Origin: Nocardia sp. CNY236
GTDB lineage: Bacteria > Actinomycetota > Actinomycetes > Mycobacteriales > Mycobacteriaceae
DNA: 64,000 nt
Assembly (NCBI RefSeq): GCF_000482385.1
Contig: NZ_AXVD01000011.1
Location: 124,001-188,000 of the forward strand
Direction: 5' to 3'
Under the pieces are notes generated by a model. That model made no database searches, was not told the origin of the DNA, and saw only the letters and a program-made list of their open reading frames with translations. A program made the translations under genes and the position numbers. Every line of letters begins with the position of its first letter. Positions within the stretch are counted from its first letter, which is position 1. Below, piece by piece: positions 1 through 8,667 of the stretch.

Positions 1-795
1 TGCGAATTGCTCGACGAGGGTGGACCAGTCGGCGGTGTGTGCGACGATCACCTTCGCTTCGAACGCGGTCAGCCCGATGATCCGCGCGAAAATGTGCGCC
101 AGCGGCAGGAACATGAGGGTCTTCCTGCCCTCGGCCACGAAATTGTGCAATGCGGCGCGGGCTGCGGCGGATTCGGCGTAGAGATTCGAGTGGGTCAGCA
201 TGACCCCCTTGGGGCGACCCGTGGTGCCCGAGGTGTAGATCAGGGTAGCCGGTGACTGTGCGCCGACCTGGGCACGGCGGTCTCGAAGCACCTGGTCGTC
301 CACATCGGCGCCACGGGCGATCAGTTCGTCCACAGCGCCCTGGTCGATCTGCAGGATCTCTCGCAGATTCGGCAGCGCACCGGGCTGGATCTCATCGATG
401 ACCTTGCGGTGCCTGTCGTTGTCCACAACCAGCAGCGTGGTCGTCGAGTCCTGCAGGATCCACTCCGCCTGCTCGGCGGAGGAGCTGTCGTAGATCGCGA
501 CGGTGCAGCCGCCCGCGGCCCAGATGGCGAAGTCGAGGACGGTCCACTCGTATCGAGTCGGGGCCATGATCGCAGCCCGCTGGCCGAGTTCGAGACCAGA
601 GGCGATGAGGCCTTTGGCCACCTCGGTCACGGTCTTCGCGAATTCGGCGGCTGTGACGTCGCGCCAGCCGCCGCCACTGTTCGGTACGTTGAACACCACC
701 ATGTCCGGCGACTGTTCGGCGTGACGGAAGACGGTGTCGGAACTGTTCGCGTCATCCGGAATGGTGTAGGAAGCCGGGACTTCGAACTCTCGCAT
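1..795 (-). CDS. fadD15: Long-chain fatty-acid-CoA ligase, FadD15-like (N-terminal part, truncated by window edge)
   Basis: This gene activates long-chain fatty acids to acyl-CoA through an acyl-adenylate. Only the first 265 codons lie in the window, against about 600 for the family. The protein starts at an ATG ending at 795 with MREFEVPASYTIP. The AMP-binding P-loop YTSGTTGRPKG is at about residues 187-197 and is followed by the typical PLAHIFAR segment. The architecture and N-terminus resemble mycobacterial FadD15 (Rv2187); the paralogue assignment is from memory of the family and is not tested. A TTACT-CGTC-AGTAA palindrome lies 21-34 bp upstream of the start and may be its operator. The esterase gene upstream on the same strand ends at 914, so the ligase may have its own promoter in the 118-bp gap. 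Confidence 0.85.
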   Translation of the reverse strand, partial: MREFEVPASYTIPDDANSSDTVFRHAEQSPDMVVFNVPNSGGGWRDVTAAEFAKTVTEVAKGLIASGLELGQRAAIMAPTRYEWTVLDFAIWAAGGCTVAIYDSSSAEQAEWILQDSTTTLLVVDNDRHRKVIDEIQPGALPNLREILQIDQGAVDELIARGADVDDQVLRDRRAQVGAQSPATLIYTSGTTGRPKGVMLTHSNLYAESAAARAALHNFVAEGRKTLMFLPLAHIFARIIGLTAFEAKVIVAHTADWSTLVEQFA

Positions 796-815
796 CAGTG
801 CCCTTCCACGTGGGT

Positions 816-829
816 TTACTCGTCAGTAA
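816..829. promoter_or_regulatory. Putative operator palindrome upstream of the fadD15-like gene
   Basis: The sequence TTACT-CGTC-AGTAA is a perfect 5-bp inverted repeat with a 4-nt centre. It sits 21-34 bp upstream of the ATG of the acyl-CoA ligase, in an otherwise gene-free 118-bp gap. Size and position suit a TetR-family regulator of lipid metabolism, but no regulator is identified here. Confidence 0.35.
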
Positions 830-913
830 TCTACGACACCTGTGCCAGGGCCGTGAGGTCAACCACGGTAATCGGCTTCGAACATCACCGCTTTGTACCG
901 ATCGGTCTGTCGG

Positions 914-1831
914 TTAGTCTAGTTCCTGCAGGTCAGCCATTCGAATCACACTGCGCAGGAACTGCCCGAGTTCGCGCACCAATGTGGCGGCTGGCGCGGT
1001 CAGCGCGGCTTGTAACTGCGCGACGTGCCACATCCCGCGGGTTTCGGTGTAGCGTACGGGCACATCTGCCGCGCGCAGTGCGGCGACGAGATCGACACAC
1101 TGACCGTGCAGCAGTTCGCTGACGTCGACCTGTACATAGGTGGGCGGAAGGCCACGCATCTCGCCGAGCAATGGAGCGAAACGGGGGTCGGCGGGGTCAC
1201 CATCGCCCACGTAGGCGGTTGCGCAGGCACGCATCCACGGCACGTTGAGCACCAGCTCCCGCGCGCCGTCGGGGATCCGGGTGGGATCGGTCACGGGTGC
1301 GATCAGGCCGAGTCCGGCCGGGGTGCACCCATGGTGGGTGACCAAGCGTTGCGCCAGGCCCAGCGCGGGGCCGCCGCCCGCGGAATCGCCGGAGATGGCG
1401 ATCTGTTCCGAGCGACATCCCGTGAGCGCCATCAAGTCCACGAACGCAGCCTCGGCGTCGTCGAGTGCCGCCGGGTAGGGATGTTCGGGGGCGAGCCGGT
1501 AGTCCAGGATGTACACCGCGAACCCGGCCTCGCGTGCGAGCCGGGCTGCCAGCGTGCGGTGTGTGGTGATCGAGCCGATGGTGTACCCGCCACCGTGTAG
1601 ATACAGCACGGCGCCGTCGTCTGCGGTGTCCTCGAAGCTGATCCGCTCGGCGGCTCGGCCACCCAGACGCATCTGTCGCACCATGGCGCCTTCGGGTATC
1701 GGCTGCGCGCGTGACACCGCCTCGAACAGGGTCCGTTGCGCTGGAAAGGGCAAGCGCGCGTTCAGTATCGCCCAGAAGATCGGACGCAGCATCGCCCGCG
1801 TGACGGGCAGCGGCAGGTTGAGGTCCCGCAT
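914..1831 (-). CDS. Alpha/beta-hydrolase, hormone-sensitive-lipase-type esterase
   Basis: This is a predicted cytoplasmic carboxylesterase/lipase of 305 residues. The oxyanion-hole motif HGGG is at residues 79-82. The nucleophile elbow GDSAG has Ser150, and the likely triad partners are Asp236 (in DVSE) and His269 (in MWHV). The order and spacing match the HSL family (mycobacterial Lip-type enzymes). The frame is open upstream to 1903, but the ATG at 1831 gives the family-like N-terminus and avoids overlap with the SDR gene ending at 1866. The two genes are 34 bp apart on the same strand and probably form an operon. The substrate cannot be told from sequence; a short-chain ester or a steroid/lipid ester is plausible. 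Confidence 0.85.
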   Translation of the reverse strand: MRDLNLPLPVTRAMLRPIFWAILNARLPFPAQRTLFEAVSRAQPIPEGAMVRQMRLGGRAAERISFEDTADDGAVLYLHGGGYTIGSITTHRTLAARLAREAGFAVYILDYRLAPEHPYPAALDDAEAAFVDLMALTGCRSEQIAISGDSAGGGPALGLAQRLVTHHGCTPAGLGLIAPVTDPTRIPDGARELVLNVPWMRACATAYVGDGDPADPRFAPLLGEMRGLPPTYVQVDVSELLHGQCVDLVAALRAADVPVRYTETRGMWHVAQLQAALTAPAATLVRELGQFLRSVIRMADLQELD

Positions 1832-1865
1832 CGTAATCCTCGAATCACAGCTGTCGAATCGCAGT

Positions 1866-2702
1866 TCAAGGAAGAACGTAGCGCGCGACAATGCTGGCAG
1901 CACGCTGAACGGTCAGCGGGGCGACTCGGGTGAGGACGTCCACCGCCCGGGCATCCCAGCCGACCACCACCCGCGGGCGGCCTTTACGCACGCCCTCGAT
2001 GATCTTCTGTGCCGCCGCTTCGGGAGTAGTCGGGGTCATCAACCGATCGAATCCCGCGATCAACTTCTCGCGGTCGGCTCCCTCGACGTAGGTCGTGCTA
2101 CGCGACGCGATCGGCGTCTGCACGCCGCCCGGGTGCACGACCGTGACCTTGACCGGGTATCGAGCCACCAACATCTCCACACGCAGCGACTCGGTGAAGC
2201 CTCGCACGGCAAACTTCGCCGCGACGTACGCGCTCAGATTGGGGCATGGCGACAGGCCGAATATGCTGGACATGTTGACGATATGACCTGCCCCCGATTC
2301 GATGCACAGGGGCAGAAACGCCTTGGTGCCATTGAGCACGCCCCAAAAATCGACGTCCATGGTCCGCTCGAAGTGCTTGAACTCCGAACGGATCACTTCG
2401 CCGTGGTGGGCGACGCCCGCGATATTGTAGATCTGGTGCGCGGTGCCATACCGTGCTTTCACCTCGTCCGCATAACGCTGCACGTCTGCACGCTCGACGA
2501 CATTCAACCGATCGACGGTGACCTCGGCGCCGCGTCGTTCGCACTGGCGGGCAGTCTCGGCCAGCTCCTCGGGCTCGATGTCGGAGAGCGCGAGTTTCGC
2601 GCCACGTCCGGCCAGATTCGTCGCCAGTTCACGCCCGATCCCGCCACCTGCCCCGGTGATCACACAGACCTTGTTCTCGAAGTAGCTGTCCTTGTTGTTC
2701 AC
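1866..2702 (-). CDS. Short-chain dehydrogenase/reductase (SDR)
   Basis: This is a classical NAD(P)-dependent oxidoreductase of 278 residues. The cofactor motif TGAGGGIG is at residues 16-23, followed by the NNAG-equivalent NIAG (93-96). The catalytic Ser146, Tyr159 and Lys163 sit in SSIFG...SAYVAAK. The aspartate at the end of beta-2 (LALSDIEP) suggests a preference for NAD(H). It is the first gene of a probable two-gene operon with the downstream esterase. The substrate is unknown. Mycobacteria carry many SDRs of this size beside lipid-metabolism genes, so a hydroxyl or keto function on a lipid or steroid is a reasonable guess but only a guess. Confidence 0.88.
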   Translation of the reverse strand: MNNKDSYFENKVCVITGAGGGIGRELATNLAGRGAKLALSDIEPEELAETARQCERRGAEVTVDRLNVVERADVQRYADEVKARYGTAHQIYNIAGVAHHGEVIRSEFKHFERTMDVDFWGVLNGTKAFLPLCIESGAGHIVNMSSIFGLSPCPNLSAYVAAKFAVRGFTESLRVEMLVARYPVKVTVVHPGGVQTPIASRSTTYVEGADREKLIAGFDRLMTPTTPEAAAQKIIEGVRKGRPRVVVGWDARAVDVLTRVAPLTVQRAASIVARYVLP

Positions 2703-3196
2703 TGCGCCACCACCTCGTGTTCTGGACCAGATATGGATATGTCGCGGCGCCGGGTCGCGCTATCGCGGTCGGCCGGCGCAGCGCGAAGATCGAGCGGCCG
2801 GTGCTGTCGTTACACCGACGCGAGGTCGAGGTCGCAGCGCCCGCCATATCGCCGGGCCGGTTGAGCGTCGTCGACTCCGGCGTGTCGGGCATTCCTCCAG
2901 CGTACGCAGGTCAGAGCGGTCGACGGTCGGGATTGCCCGCGACTCGAGAAGCGATCCGTGATCGCAGCGACACCCGGCGCCGACCACAGATCGGAGGGCC
3001 GCAGCGCGATCGGCTCGCCGGTCGGGGCGCGATCGGCTCGCCGCTCGGGGCGCATCGACGCTGCCCCGGCAACGACGGGACGCGCCCTTATGCCGCCAAA
3101 GCCCAGCTGTTACAGTGCCTTTCGAATTCTCGACCGCACACCACGCCGAATACCGTCGAGTGGTCGACATGCACGACTCGATGGAGGCGGCCGCCG
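2703..3196. other. Gene-poor 494-bp intergenic region with a 23-bp duplication
   Basis: This gap separates the divergent SDR gene (start 2702, minus) and NERD-domain gene (start 3197, plus). Open frames exist on both strands but none has protein-like composition, a good ribosome-binding site or a recognisable motif. A 23-bp unit, GCGATCGGCTCGCC followed by a G/C variant and TCGGGG, is present twice in tandem at 3006-3050. Promoters for both flanking genes must lie here, but I cannot place them. Confidence 0.5.
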
Positions 3197-4612
3197 ATGC
3201 TGGTCATCAACGAACGCACAATGATGTCGCGATCCGAGCGGCGAGTGCTCGACTGGATGCGCACCTGGACCGGACCGCACGCCCTCGTGGGATTGGCGAT
3301 CTCGGGGTGCTATCTGCCCGATCGCAACGGCCGACGCGAGGCGCAGGAAGCCGATCTCGTCGTGATCACCCCGACATCCGCGGTCGTCGTCGAGGTGAAA
3401 GGGATCGCGCCGGCGGCCACCTCCGGTGTACTGCTGGTACAGGCCAACGGGCGGTGGCGGTTGTCCGGTTTCGACGGTGATCCGATTCGCGTGCGCGAGC
3501 ACGACGGCAGCCCGTTCGATCAGGTGACCACCAATGTCTTCAACTTGAAGGAACTGGTGCGCACGTTTCTCGCTACCGCCTTCGTTGATGGCTTGGTCGT
3601 CGTGGTCCCGCCCAAGGAATCGACGATCTCGGTGCAGGTGCAGTCACAGCGACACGGTTGCGGCGTGGTGCTCGGGTCCACCCCTGACGAGCTACGCTCC
3701 TGGTTCCGCGATACCGCCACCCGCCGGCTCGTCTGGAGCGCCGAGCGCGTGCATATGCTGCTCGGTGCGTTGAATCTGGCCGAAGAGGTCACTGTCGACG
3801 AGCTGGTCGGCGACGGCTTTCCGCGAGAACAGGCGTTGAACGCGACGCCGGTGACGCCCGGCAGCGAGGATCTCGGGGCGAACCCGTCTGCGGCCGATGG
3901 TTCGGATGCGGTAGATGCCTCCGAGTCGTCGGACCGTTCCGAACCCATCGACCCGGAGACGTCGGTACCCATCGACCCGGAGACGTCGGTACCCATCGAC
4001 CCGGAGACGTCGGTACCCATCGCCCCGGAGACGTCGGTGTCGGGGCGACCACAGTCGTCGCCCTTTACCGACCAGTGGTCGTCGTGGATCGAAACCGATA
4101 CCGATCGGCACGTGCCGGCACACTCCGAGCCCGCGCATGCTCGGTCCGTTCACGCCGAGCCCGCGCAGGCTCGGTCCGTTCACGGTGAGTCCGTGCACGC
4201 TGCTGAATCCGCGCCTGTGCCGGACGCGCCGGTGGCATCGACCGCGACGGTCGAAGGTGCGGACACCGTGCGGCGCGGCGCCGCACGATTCGATGTCACT
4301 CGGCGACCACGAATCGGGGATCTTCGGCGACGGTTCGCGGTGCCGGGGCGCCGCTCCCATGGCCCGACCCAGCGACCGCGGATGGGTCGTCATCGTCTCC
4401 AGCAGATCGCAGCGGTGGTGCTGATCGCGCTTGTTGCCGGCGTGATCTGGCTGCTGTCGGCTGCGCGCTCGACCCCCTCCGACGACGCGGTGCGACAGCC
4501 ACCGGCGCCAGCGACCGCCGGGGTGGTCGTCACGTCCGCGCCACCGACTACCCAAACACAACCCCAGCTGGAATTGCTGCCGCTGTGTCTGCCACTGCTC
4601 GACGATTGCTGA
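3197..4612 (+). CDS. NERD-domain protein with low-complexity repeats and a C-terminal membrane segment
   Basis: This 471-residue protein begins with a nuclease-related domain (NERD, roughly residues 10-140). That domain includes the acidic EADLVVI strand and the VVVEVKG motif, which resemble the E-D-ExK metal site of restriction-endonuclease-like folds. A central disordered region follows, with four copies of an 8-residue PIDPETSV-type repeat and a 10-residue HAEPAQARSV-type repeat. Near residues 400-422 a single hydrophobic segment is followed by about 50 Pro/Thr-rich residues ending in a Cys-containing tail. The ATG at 3197 is preceded by GGAGG at suitable spacing; upstream frame sequence looks non-coding. 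The function of NERD proteins is not established; a membrane-tethered DNA-binding or nuclease role is inference. Confidence 0.75.
   Translation: MLVINERTMMSRSERRVLDWMRTWTGPHALVGLAISGCYLPDRNGRREAQEADLVVITPTSAVVVEVKGIAPAATSGVLLVQANGRWRLSGFDGDPIRVREHDGSPFDQVTTNVFNLKELVRTFLATAFVDGLVVVVPPKESTISVQVQSQRHGCGVVLGSTPDELRSWFRDTATRRLVWSAERVHMLLGALNLAEEVTVDELVGDGFPREQALNATPVTPGSEDLGANPSAADGSDAVDASESSDRSEPIDPETSVPIDPETSVPIDPETSVPIAPETSVSGRPQSSPFTDQWSSWIETDTDRHVPAHSEPAHARSVHAEPAQARSVHGESVHAAESAPVPDAPVASTATVEGADTVRRGAARFDVTRRPRIGDLRRRFAVPGRRSHGPTQRPRMGRHRLQQIAAVVLIALVAGVIWLLSAARSTPSDDAVRQPPAPATAGVVVTSAPPTTQTQPQLELLPLCLPLLDDC
3944..4039 (+). repeat. 24-bp in-frame tandem repeat, four copies, inside the NERD gene
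   Basis: Four contiguous 24-bp units begin CCCATCGACCCGGAGACGTC. The first three are identical and the fourth has one internal and one terminal change. Each encodes the octapeptide PIDPETSV or PIAPETSV. The near-identity implies recent slippage or unequal recombination. Confidence 0.97.
4121..4210 (+). repeat. 30-bp in-frame tandem repeat inside the NERD gene
   Basis: Two near-identical 30-bp units and a third degenerate one encode a ten-residue unit of the type HAEPAQARSV. It lies about 80 bp after the 24-bp array, so the linker of this gene has expanded by at least two independent repeat events. Confidence 0.85.
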
Positions 4613-4657
4613 TTCGGGGCGGAGCCGTCGGACCCGAGCTCCGCGGCAGGTAGAACA

Positions 4658-4710
4658 ACGCCGCCGGGCCGAATCGTCGAATTCGTGCATGCGATCGGGC
4701 CCAGCGGCGT
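4658..4710. terminator. Inverted repeat between convergent NERD and kgd genes
   Basis: The arms ACGCCGCCGGGCC (4658-4670) and GGCCCAGCGGCGT (4698-4710) pair at 12 of 13 positions. The loop of about 27 nt contains a smaller inverted repeat around GAATTC. It lies in the 112-bp space between two converging genes, ending 15 bp before the kgd stop, and so is suited to act as a bidirectional terminator. No U-tract is present, as is common in actinobacteria. Confidence 0.6.
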
Positions 4711-4724
4711 CGTGGGAAGGTGGG

Positions 4725-7700
4725 TCAGACGGTCGGTTCGAAGGCCTCCGCGATGATCTCTGCCTGCTCCACCGCGTGGACCTTGCTCGAGCCCGAGGAC
4801 GGAGCCGACATGGCGCGGCGGGAGATGCGGCGCAGCGGCCCGAGGTGCCGGGGGAGAACCTCCGGTAGGTTGAGGCCGAAGAACGGCCAGGCGCCCTGGT
4901 TGGCCGGTTCCTCCTGAACCCAGACCGCCTCGGTGGCATTCGGGTAGCCGTTGAGCGCTGTGCTCAGATGGTCGGCGGGCAGCGGGTAGAGTTGCTCGAT
5001 CCGCACGACGGCGATGTCCTCACGCTTGCGCTTGGCCTTCTCCGCGATCAGTTCGTAGTAGAGCTTCCCGCTGGTCATGAGGATGCGTTCGACCTTGCCG
5101 CGGTCGCCGATGCCCTGTTCGTAGGCAGGCTCGTCGAACACCGGGTGGAACTCGCTCTCGGTGAAGTCTTTCAGATCCGAGATCACGGCCTTGTTCCGCA
5201 GCATCGACTTCGGCGTGAACACGATCAGGGGTCGGCGAATACCATCCAGCGCGTGCCGGCGCAGCAGATGGAAGTAGTTGGCCGGAGTGGATGGCACTGC
5301 GACGGTCATCGAACCTTCTGCGCACAGCTGGAGGAAGCGCTCGATACGCCCGGACGTATGGTCCGGGCCCTGGCCTTCGTGCCCATGCGGCAACAGGAGC
5401 ACCACGTCGGACAACTGGCCCCATTTGGCTTCACCGGAGGAGATGAACTCGTCGATGATCGGCTGCGCGCCATTGACGAAGTCACCGAACTGGGCTTCCC
5501 ACAACACCAGCGCATTGGGGTTGCCCAGGGAATACCCGTATTCGAAGCCGACGGCGGCGAATTCGCTCAGGGCCGAGTCGTGCACCGCGAACCACCCCGG
5601 TCGCTCGGCGCTGATGGTGTGCAGCGGTGTGTACTCCTTGGCGGTCTTCCGGTCGATGATGACCGCATGCCGCTGCGTGAACGTGCCGCGGCGTGAGTCC
5701 TGTCCGGTGAGGCGCACCGTACGGCCCTCGTCGATCAGCGTGCCGAATGCGAGCAGTTCGGCGAAGGCCCAGTCGATCTTGCCCTCGTAGGCCATGTCGC
5801 GACGCTTTTCCAGCACCGGCTTGACGCGCGGGTGCACATTGAACCCGTCGGGGACATCGAGAAAAGCGTCACCGATGCGCTGGAGGACCGCCTTGTCCAC
5901 GGCCGTCGCGACGGCGCCCGGCCGTGGCTGGTCGCCTTCGACCGATTCGCTCGGCTCGGGCGAGTACTTCTCCAGTTCACGGACCTCGTTGAACACCCGC
6001 TCCAGCTGGCCCTGGTAGTCACGCAGCGCGTCCTCGGCTTCTTTCAGCGAGATGTCGCCACGCCCGATCAGACTCTCGGTGTATGCCTTACGGACCGAGC
6101 GCTTGGTGTCGATCACGTCGTACATGTACGGCTGGGTCATCGACGGGTCGTCACCTTCGTTGTGGCCGCGGCGACGGTAGCAGATCATGTCTATGACGAC
6201 ATCCTTGCGGAACTTCTGCCGGTAATCGACCGCCAGACGCGCCACCCAGTCGCATGCCTCCGGATCGTCCCCGTTCACGTGGAAGATCGGTGCACCGATG
6301 AACTTTGCGATATCGGTGGAGTATTCGGTGGAGCGGCTGTTCTCCGGAGCGGTGGTGAAGCCGATCTGGTTGTTCACCACGATGTGAATGGTGCCGCCGA
6401 CCCGATAGCCGCGCAGCCCCGACATGTTCAGCGTCTCGGCGACCACGCCTTGGCCGGCGAATGCGGCATCACCGTGCAACATCAACGGCACCACCGAGTA
6501 GCCTCCCGGCCCGTCTCCTTTGTCCAGCAGATCCTGCTTGGCGCGGACCAGACCTTCCAGAACCGGATCCACCGCTTCCAGGTGCGAGGGATTGGCGGTC
6601 AAGGAGACCTCGATGTCGTTGTCGCCGAACATCTGCAGGTAGGTGCCGTGCGCGCCGAGGTGATACTTCACATCGCCCGAGCCGTGAGTGGCGGCCGGGT
6701 TCATATTGCCCTCGAACTCGGTGAAGATCTTCGAATAGGGTTTGCCGACGATATTGGCCAGCACGTTGAGCCGACCACGGTGTGGCATACCGATGACCAC
6801 CTCGTCGAGAGCATGCTCGGCGCACTGGTCGATCACTGCGTCCATCATCGGTATGACGGCCTCGGCGCCCTCGAGCGAGAACCGCTTCTGCCCGACGTAT
6901 TTCGTCTGGAGGAAGGTCTCGAATGCCTCCGCCGCGTTCAGCCGGTTCAGAATGTACTTCTGTTGTCCGATGGTCGGTTTGACGTGCTTCTGCTCGACCC
7001 GGTCCTGAATCCACTCCAACTGCTCCGGATCCAGGATGTGGGTGTACTCGACACCGATATGGCGACAGTAGGCATCGCGCAGAATGGACAGGACATCGCG
7101 CAACTTCATCCGCTCTTGGCCGTGGAAGCCCGCGACGGCGAATGCACGATCCAGGTCCCACAACGTCAGGCCGTGCTGCGTGACATCCAGGTCGGGATGG
7201 CTGCGGAACTTGTCTTTGATCAGCTGCAGTGGGTCGGTGTCGGCCATCAGGTGGCCGCGGTTGCGGTAGGCGGCGATCATCTCCAGGACTCGTGCACTCT
7301 TGTCCACGCCGCGTTCGCGGATGTCCTTGCGCCAGCGGACGGGCTCGTAGGGCACACCCAAGCCGTGGAAGATCTCGTCGAAGAAGTCGTCGGAGATCAG
7401 CAACTGATGAATGGTGCGCAGAAAGTCGCCGGATTCCGCACCCTGGATGATGCGGTGGTCGTAGGTGGAGGTCAGGGTCATCAGCTTGCCGACACCGAAT
7501 TCCGCGATCCGCTCGTCACTCATGCCCTGGAATTCGGCCGGATACTCCATTGCTCCCGCGCCGATGATCGCGCCTTGGCCGTTCATCAGGCGGGGCACCG
7601 AGTGCACGGTGCCGATGGTGCCCGGATTGGTCAACGAGATGGTGACGCCGGCGAAGTCCTCGGCGGTCAGTTTGCCGTCGCGGGCACGGCGGACGACATC

Positions 7701-8561
7701 CTCGTAGGCGGTGTGGAACTGTCCGAACGTCATCGACTCGCAACCCTTGATGGCCGCGACGACCAGCGAGCGGTTTCCGCCTTTGCCGGGCAGATCGATC
7801 GCGAGGCCGAGATTGGTGTGCGCCGGGGTGACCGCGTTGGGCTTGCCGTCGATCTCGGCATAGTGCCGATTCATGTTCGGGAAGGCTTCGACCGCCTGCA
7901 CGATGGCGTAGCCGAGCAGATGGGTGAAAGAAATCTTGCCGCCCCGGGTACGGGCCAAATGGTTGTTGATGACCAGGCGGTTGTCGATCATCAGCTTGGC
8001 GGGGATGGCACGCACGCTGGTTGCGGTGGGGATGCTCAGCGACGCGGCCATATTCTTCGCCACGGCCGCGGCGGCGCCACGGAGCACGGTGGCCTCGTCG
8101 GTGGCGGCACTGGCACTCCTCGGACCGGACGTGGGCGCGGCGTTCGACAACGGCGCCGGAGTGGTCTGTGGGGCGCGGGCGCTCGCGGGCGCCCGGACGC
8201 CGGGCGGCGGGGTGACCGGAGCGGCTGGCTTCGACGCCACGGGAGCGGCGGCTGCAGGCGGGGGAGCCGAAGGAGCGGACGGTGTGGGCGCGCCCGTGCG
8301 CGCTGCGGGAGAACCAGTGGGGGGCGTCGGGGTGGGTGCCGTGGTGGTGGTCGGTGCCGAGGCAGGAGACGCCTGCGTGGCAGCGGTCTGACTGTTGCCG
8401 GATTCGCCACTCGCGTCTGGCGTGTAGTCGGCCAGGAACTCGTGCCAGCTCTCGTCGACCGACGAGGGGTCCTGTTTGAACCTCTGATACATCTCGTCGA
8501 CGAGCCACTGGTTCTGTCCGAACTGGGAAGTTGAGCTGCTCACAGCAGGTGTTCGCCTCAT
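4725..8561 (-). CDS. kgd: Multifunctional 2-oxoglutarate decarboxylase/dehydrogenase E1 with fused E2 acyltransferase domain
   Basis: This is the actinobacterial Kgd/SucA enzyme of the TCA cycle, 1278 residues from the ATG at 8561. An N-terminal [12 protein letters not shown] segment is followed by a Pro/Ala-rich linker (about 55-140). Next comes an E2-type succinyltransferase domain with the [15 protein letters not shown] active-site region, which lacks a lipoyl domain. The C-terminal part is the thiamine-diphosphate E1 module, including [12 protein letters not shown] and PANQGAWPF. Sequence and domain order match M. tuberculosis Rv1248c closely throughout. A GTG at 8543 is an alternative start that gives the same N-terminus as the mycobacterial protein. 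In mycobacteria the enzyme is controlled by the FHA protein GarA; that is family knowledge and is not visible here. The gene is separated from the ABC-transporter genes upstream by 106 bp. Confidence 0.97.
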   Translation of the reverse strand: MRRTPAVSSSTSQFGQNQWLVDEMYQRFKQDPSSVDESWHEFLADYTPDASGESGNSQTAATQASPASAPTTTTAPTPTPPTGSPAARTGAPTPSAPSAPPPAAAAPVASKPAAPVTPPPGVRAPASARAPQTTPAPLSNAAPTSGPRSASAATDEATVLRGAAAAVAKNMAASLSIPTATSVRAIPAKLMIDNRLVINNHLARTRGGKISFTHLLGYAIVQAVEAFPNMNRHYAEIDGKPNAVTPAHTNLGLAIDLPGKGGNRSLVVAAIKGCESMTFGQFHTAYEDVVRRARDGKLTAEDFAGVTISLTNPGTIGTVHSVPRLMNGQGAIIGAGAMEYPAEFQGMSDERIAEFGVGKLMTLTSTYDHRIIQGAESGDFLRTIHQLLISDDFFDEIFHGLGVPYEPVRWRKDIRERGVDKSARVLEMIAAYRNRGHLMADTDPLQLIKDKFRSHPDLDVTQHGLTLWDLDRAFAVAGFHGQERMKLRDVLSILRDAYCRHIGVEYTHILDPEQLEWIQDRVEQKHVKPTIGQQKYILNRLNAAEAFETFLQTKYVGQKRFSLEGAEAVIPMMDAVIDQCAEHALDEVVIGMPHRGRLNVLANIVGKPYSKIFTEFEGNMNPAATHGSGDVKYHLGAHGTYLQMFGDNDIEVSLTANPSHLEAVDPVLEGLVRAKQDLLDKGDGPGGYSVVPLMLHGDAAFAGQGVVAETLNMSGLRGYRVGGTIHIVVNNQIGFTTAPENSRSTEYSTDIAKFIGAPIFHVNGDDPEACDWVARLAVDYRQKFRKDVVIDMICYRRRGHNEGDDPSMTQPYMYDVIDTKRSVRKAYTESLIGRGDISLKEAEDALRDYQGQLERVFNEVRELEKYSPEPSESVEGDQPRPGAVATAVDKAVLQRIGDAFLDVPDGFNVHPRVKPVLEKRRDMAYEGKIDWAFAELLAFGTLIDEGRTVRLTGQDSRRGTFTQRHAVIIDRKTAKEYTPLHTISAERPGWFAVHDSALSEFAAVGFEYGYSLGNPNALVLWEAQFGDFVNGAQPIIDEFISSGEAKWGQLSDVVLLLPHGHEGQGPDHTSGRIERFLQLCAEGSMTVAVPSTPANYFHLLRRHALDGIRRPLIVFTPKSMLRNKAVISDLKDFTESEFHPVFDEPAYEQGIGDRGKVERILMTSGKLYYELIAEKAKRKREDIAVVRIEQLYPLPADHLSTALNGYPNATEAVWVQEEPANQGAWPFFGLNLPEVLPRHLGPLRRISRRAMSAPSSGSSKVHAVEQAEIIAEAFEPTV

Positions 8562-8667
8562 TTCGTTCTTCGCGCTGCGACGTTTGTGACGTGCCCGGCA
8601 CAGGGCTCGGCTGGTGCCCGCCGATGCGCCCCCCTCCGAGAATAGGCCCAGTGGCCTACCGACGGAC

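Noticed and set aside
2760..3170. Minus-strand frames in the 2703-3196 gap as genes
   Set aside because: No ribosome-binding site, no domain and Arg-rich composition. The gap is better described as non-coding with a small duplication.
5832..8534. A 900-codon open frame antisense to kgd
   Set aside because: It is the mirror of a highly conserved coding sequence in GC-rich DNA and has shadow-like composition, with no motif.
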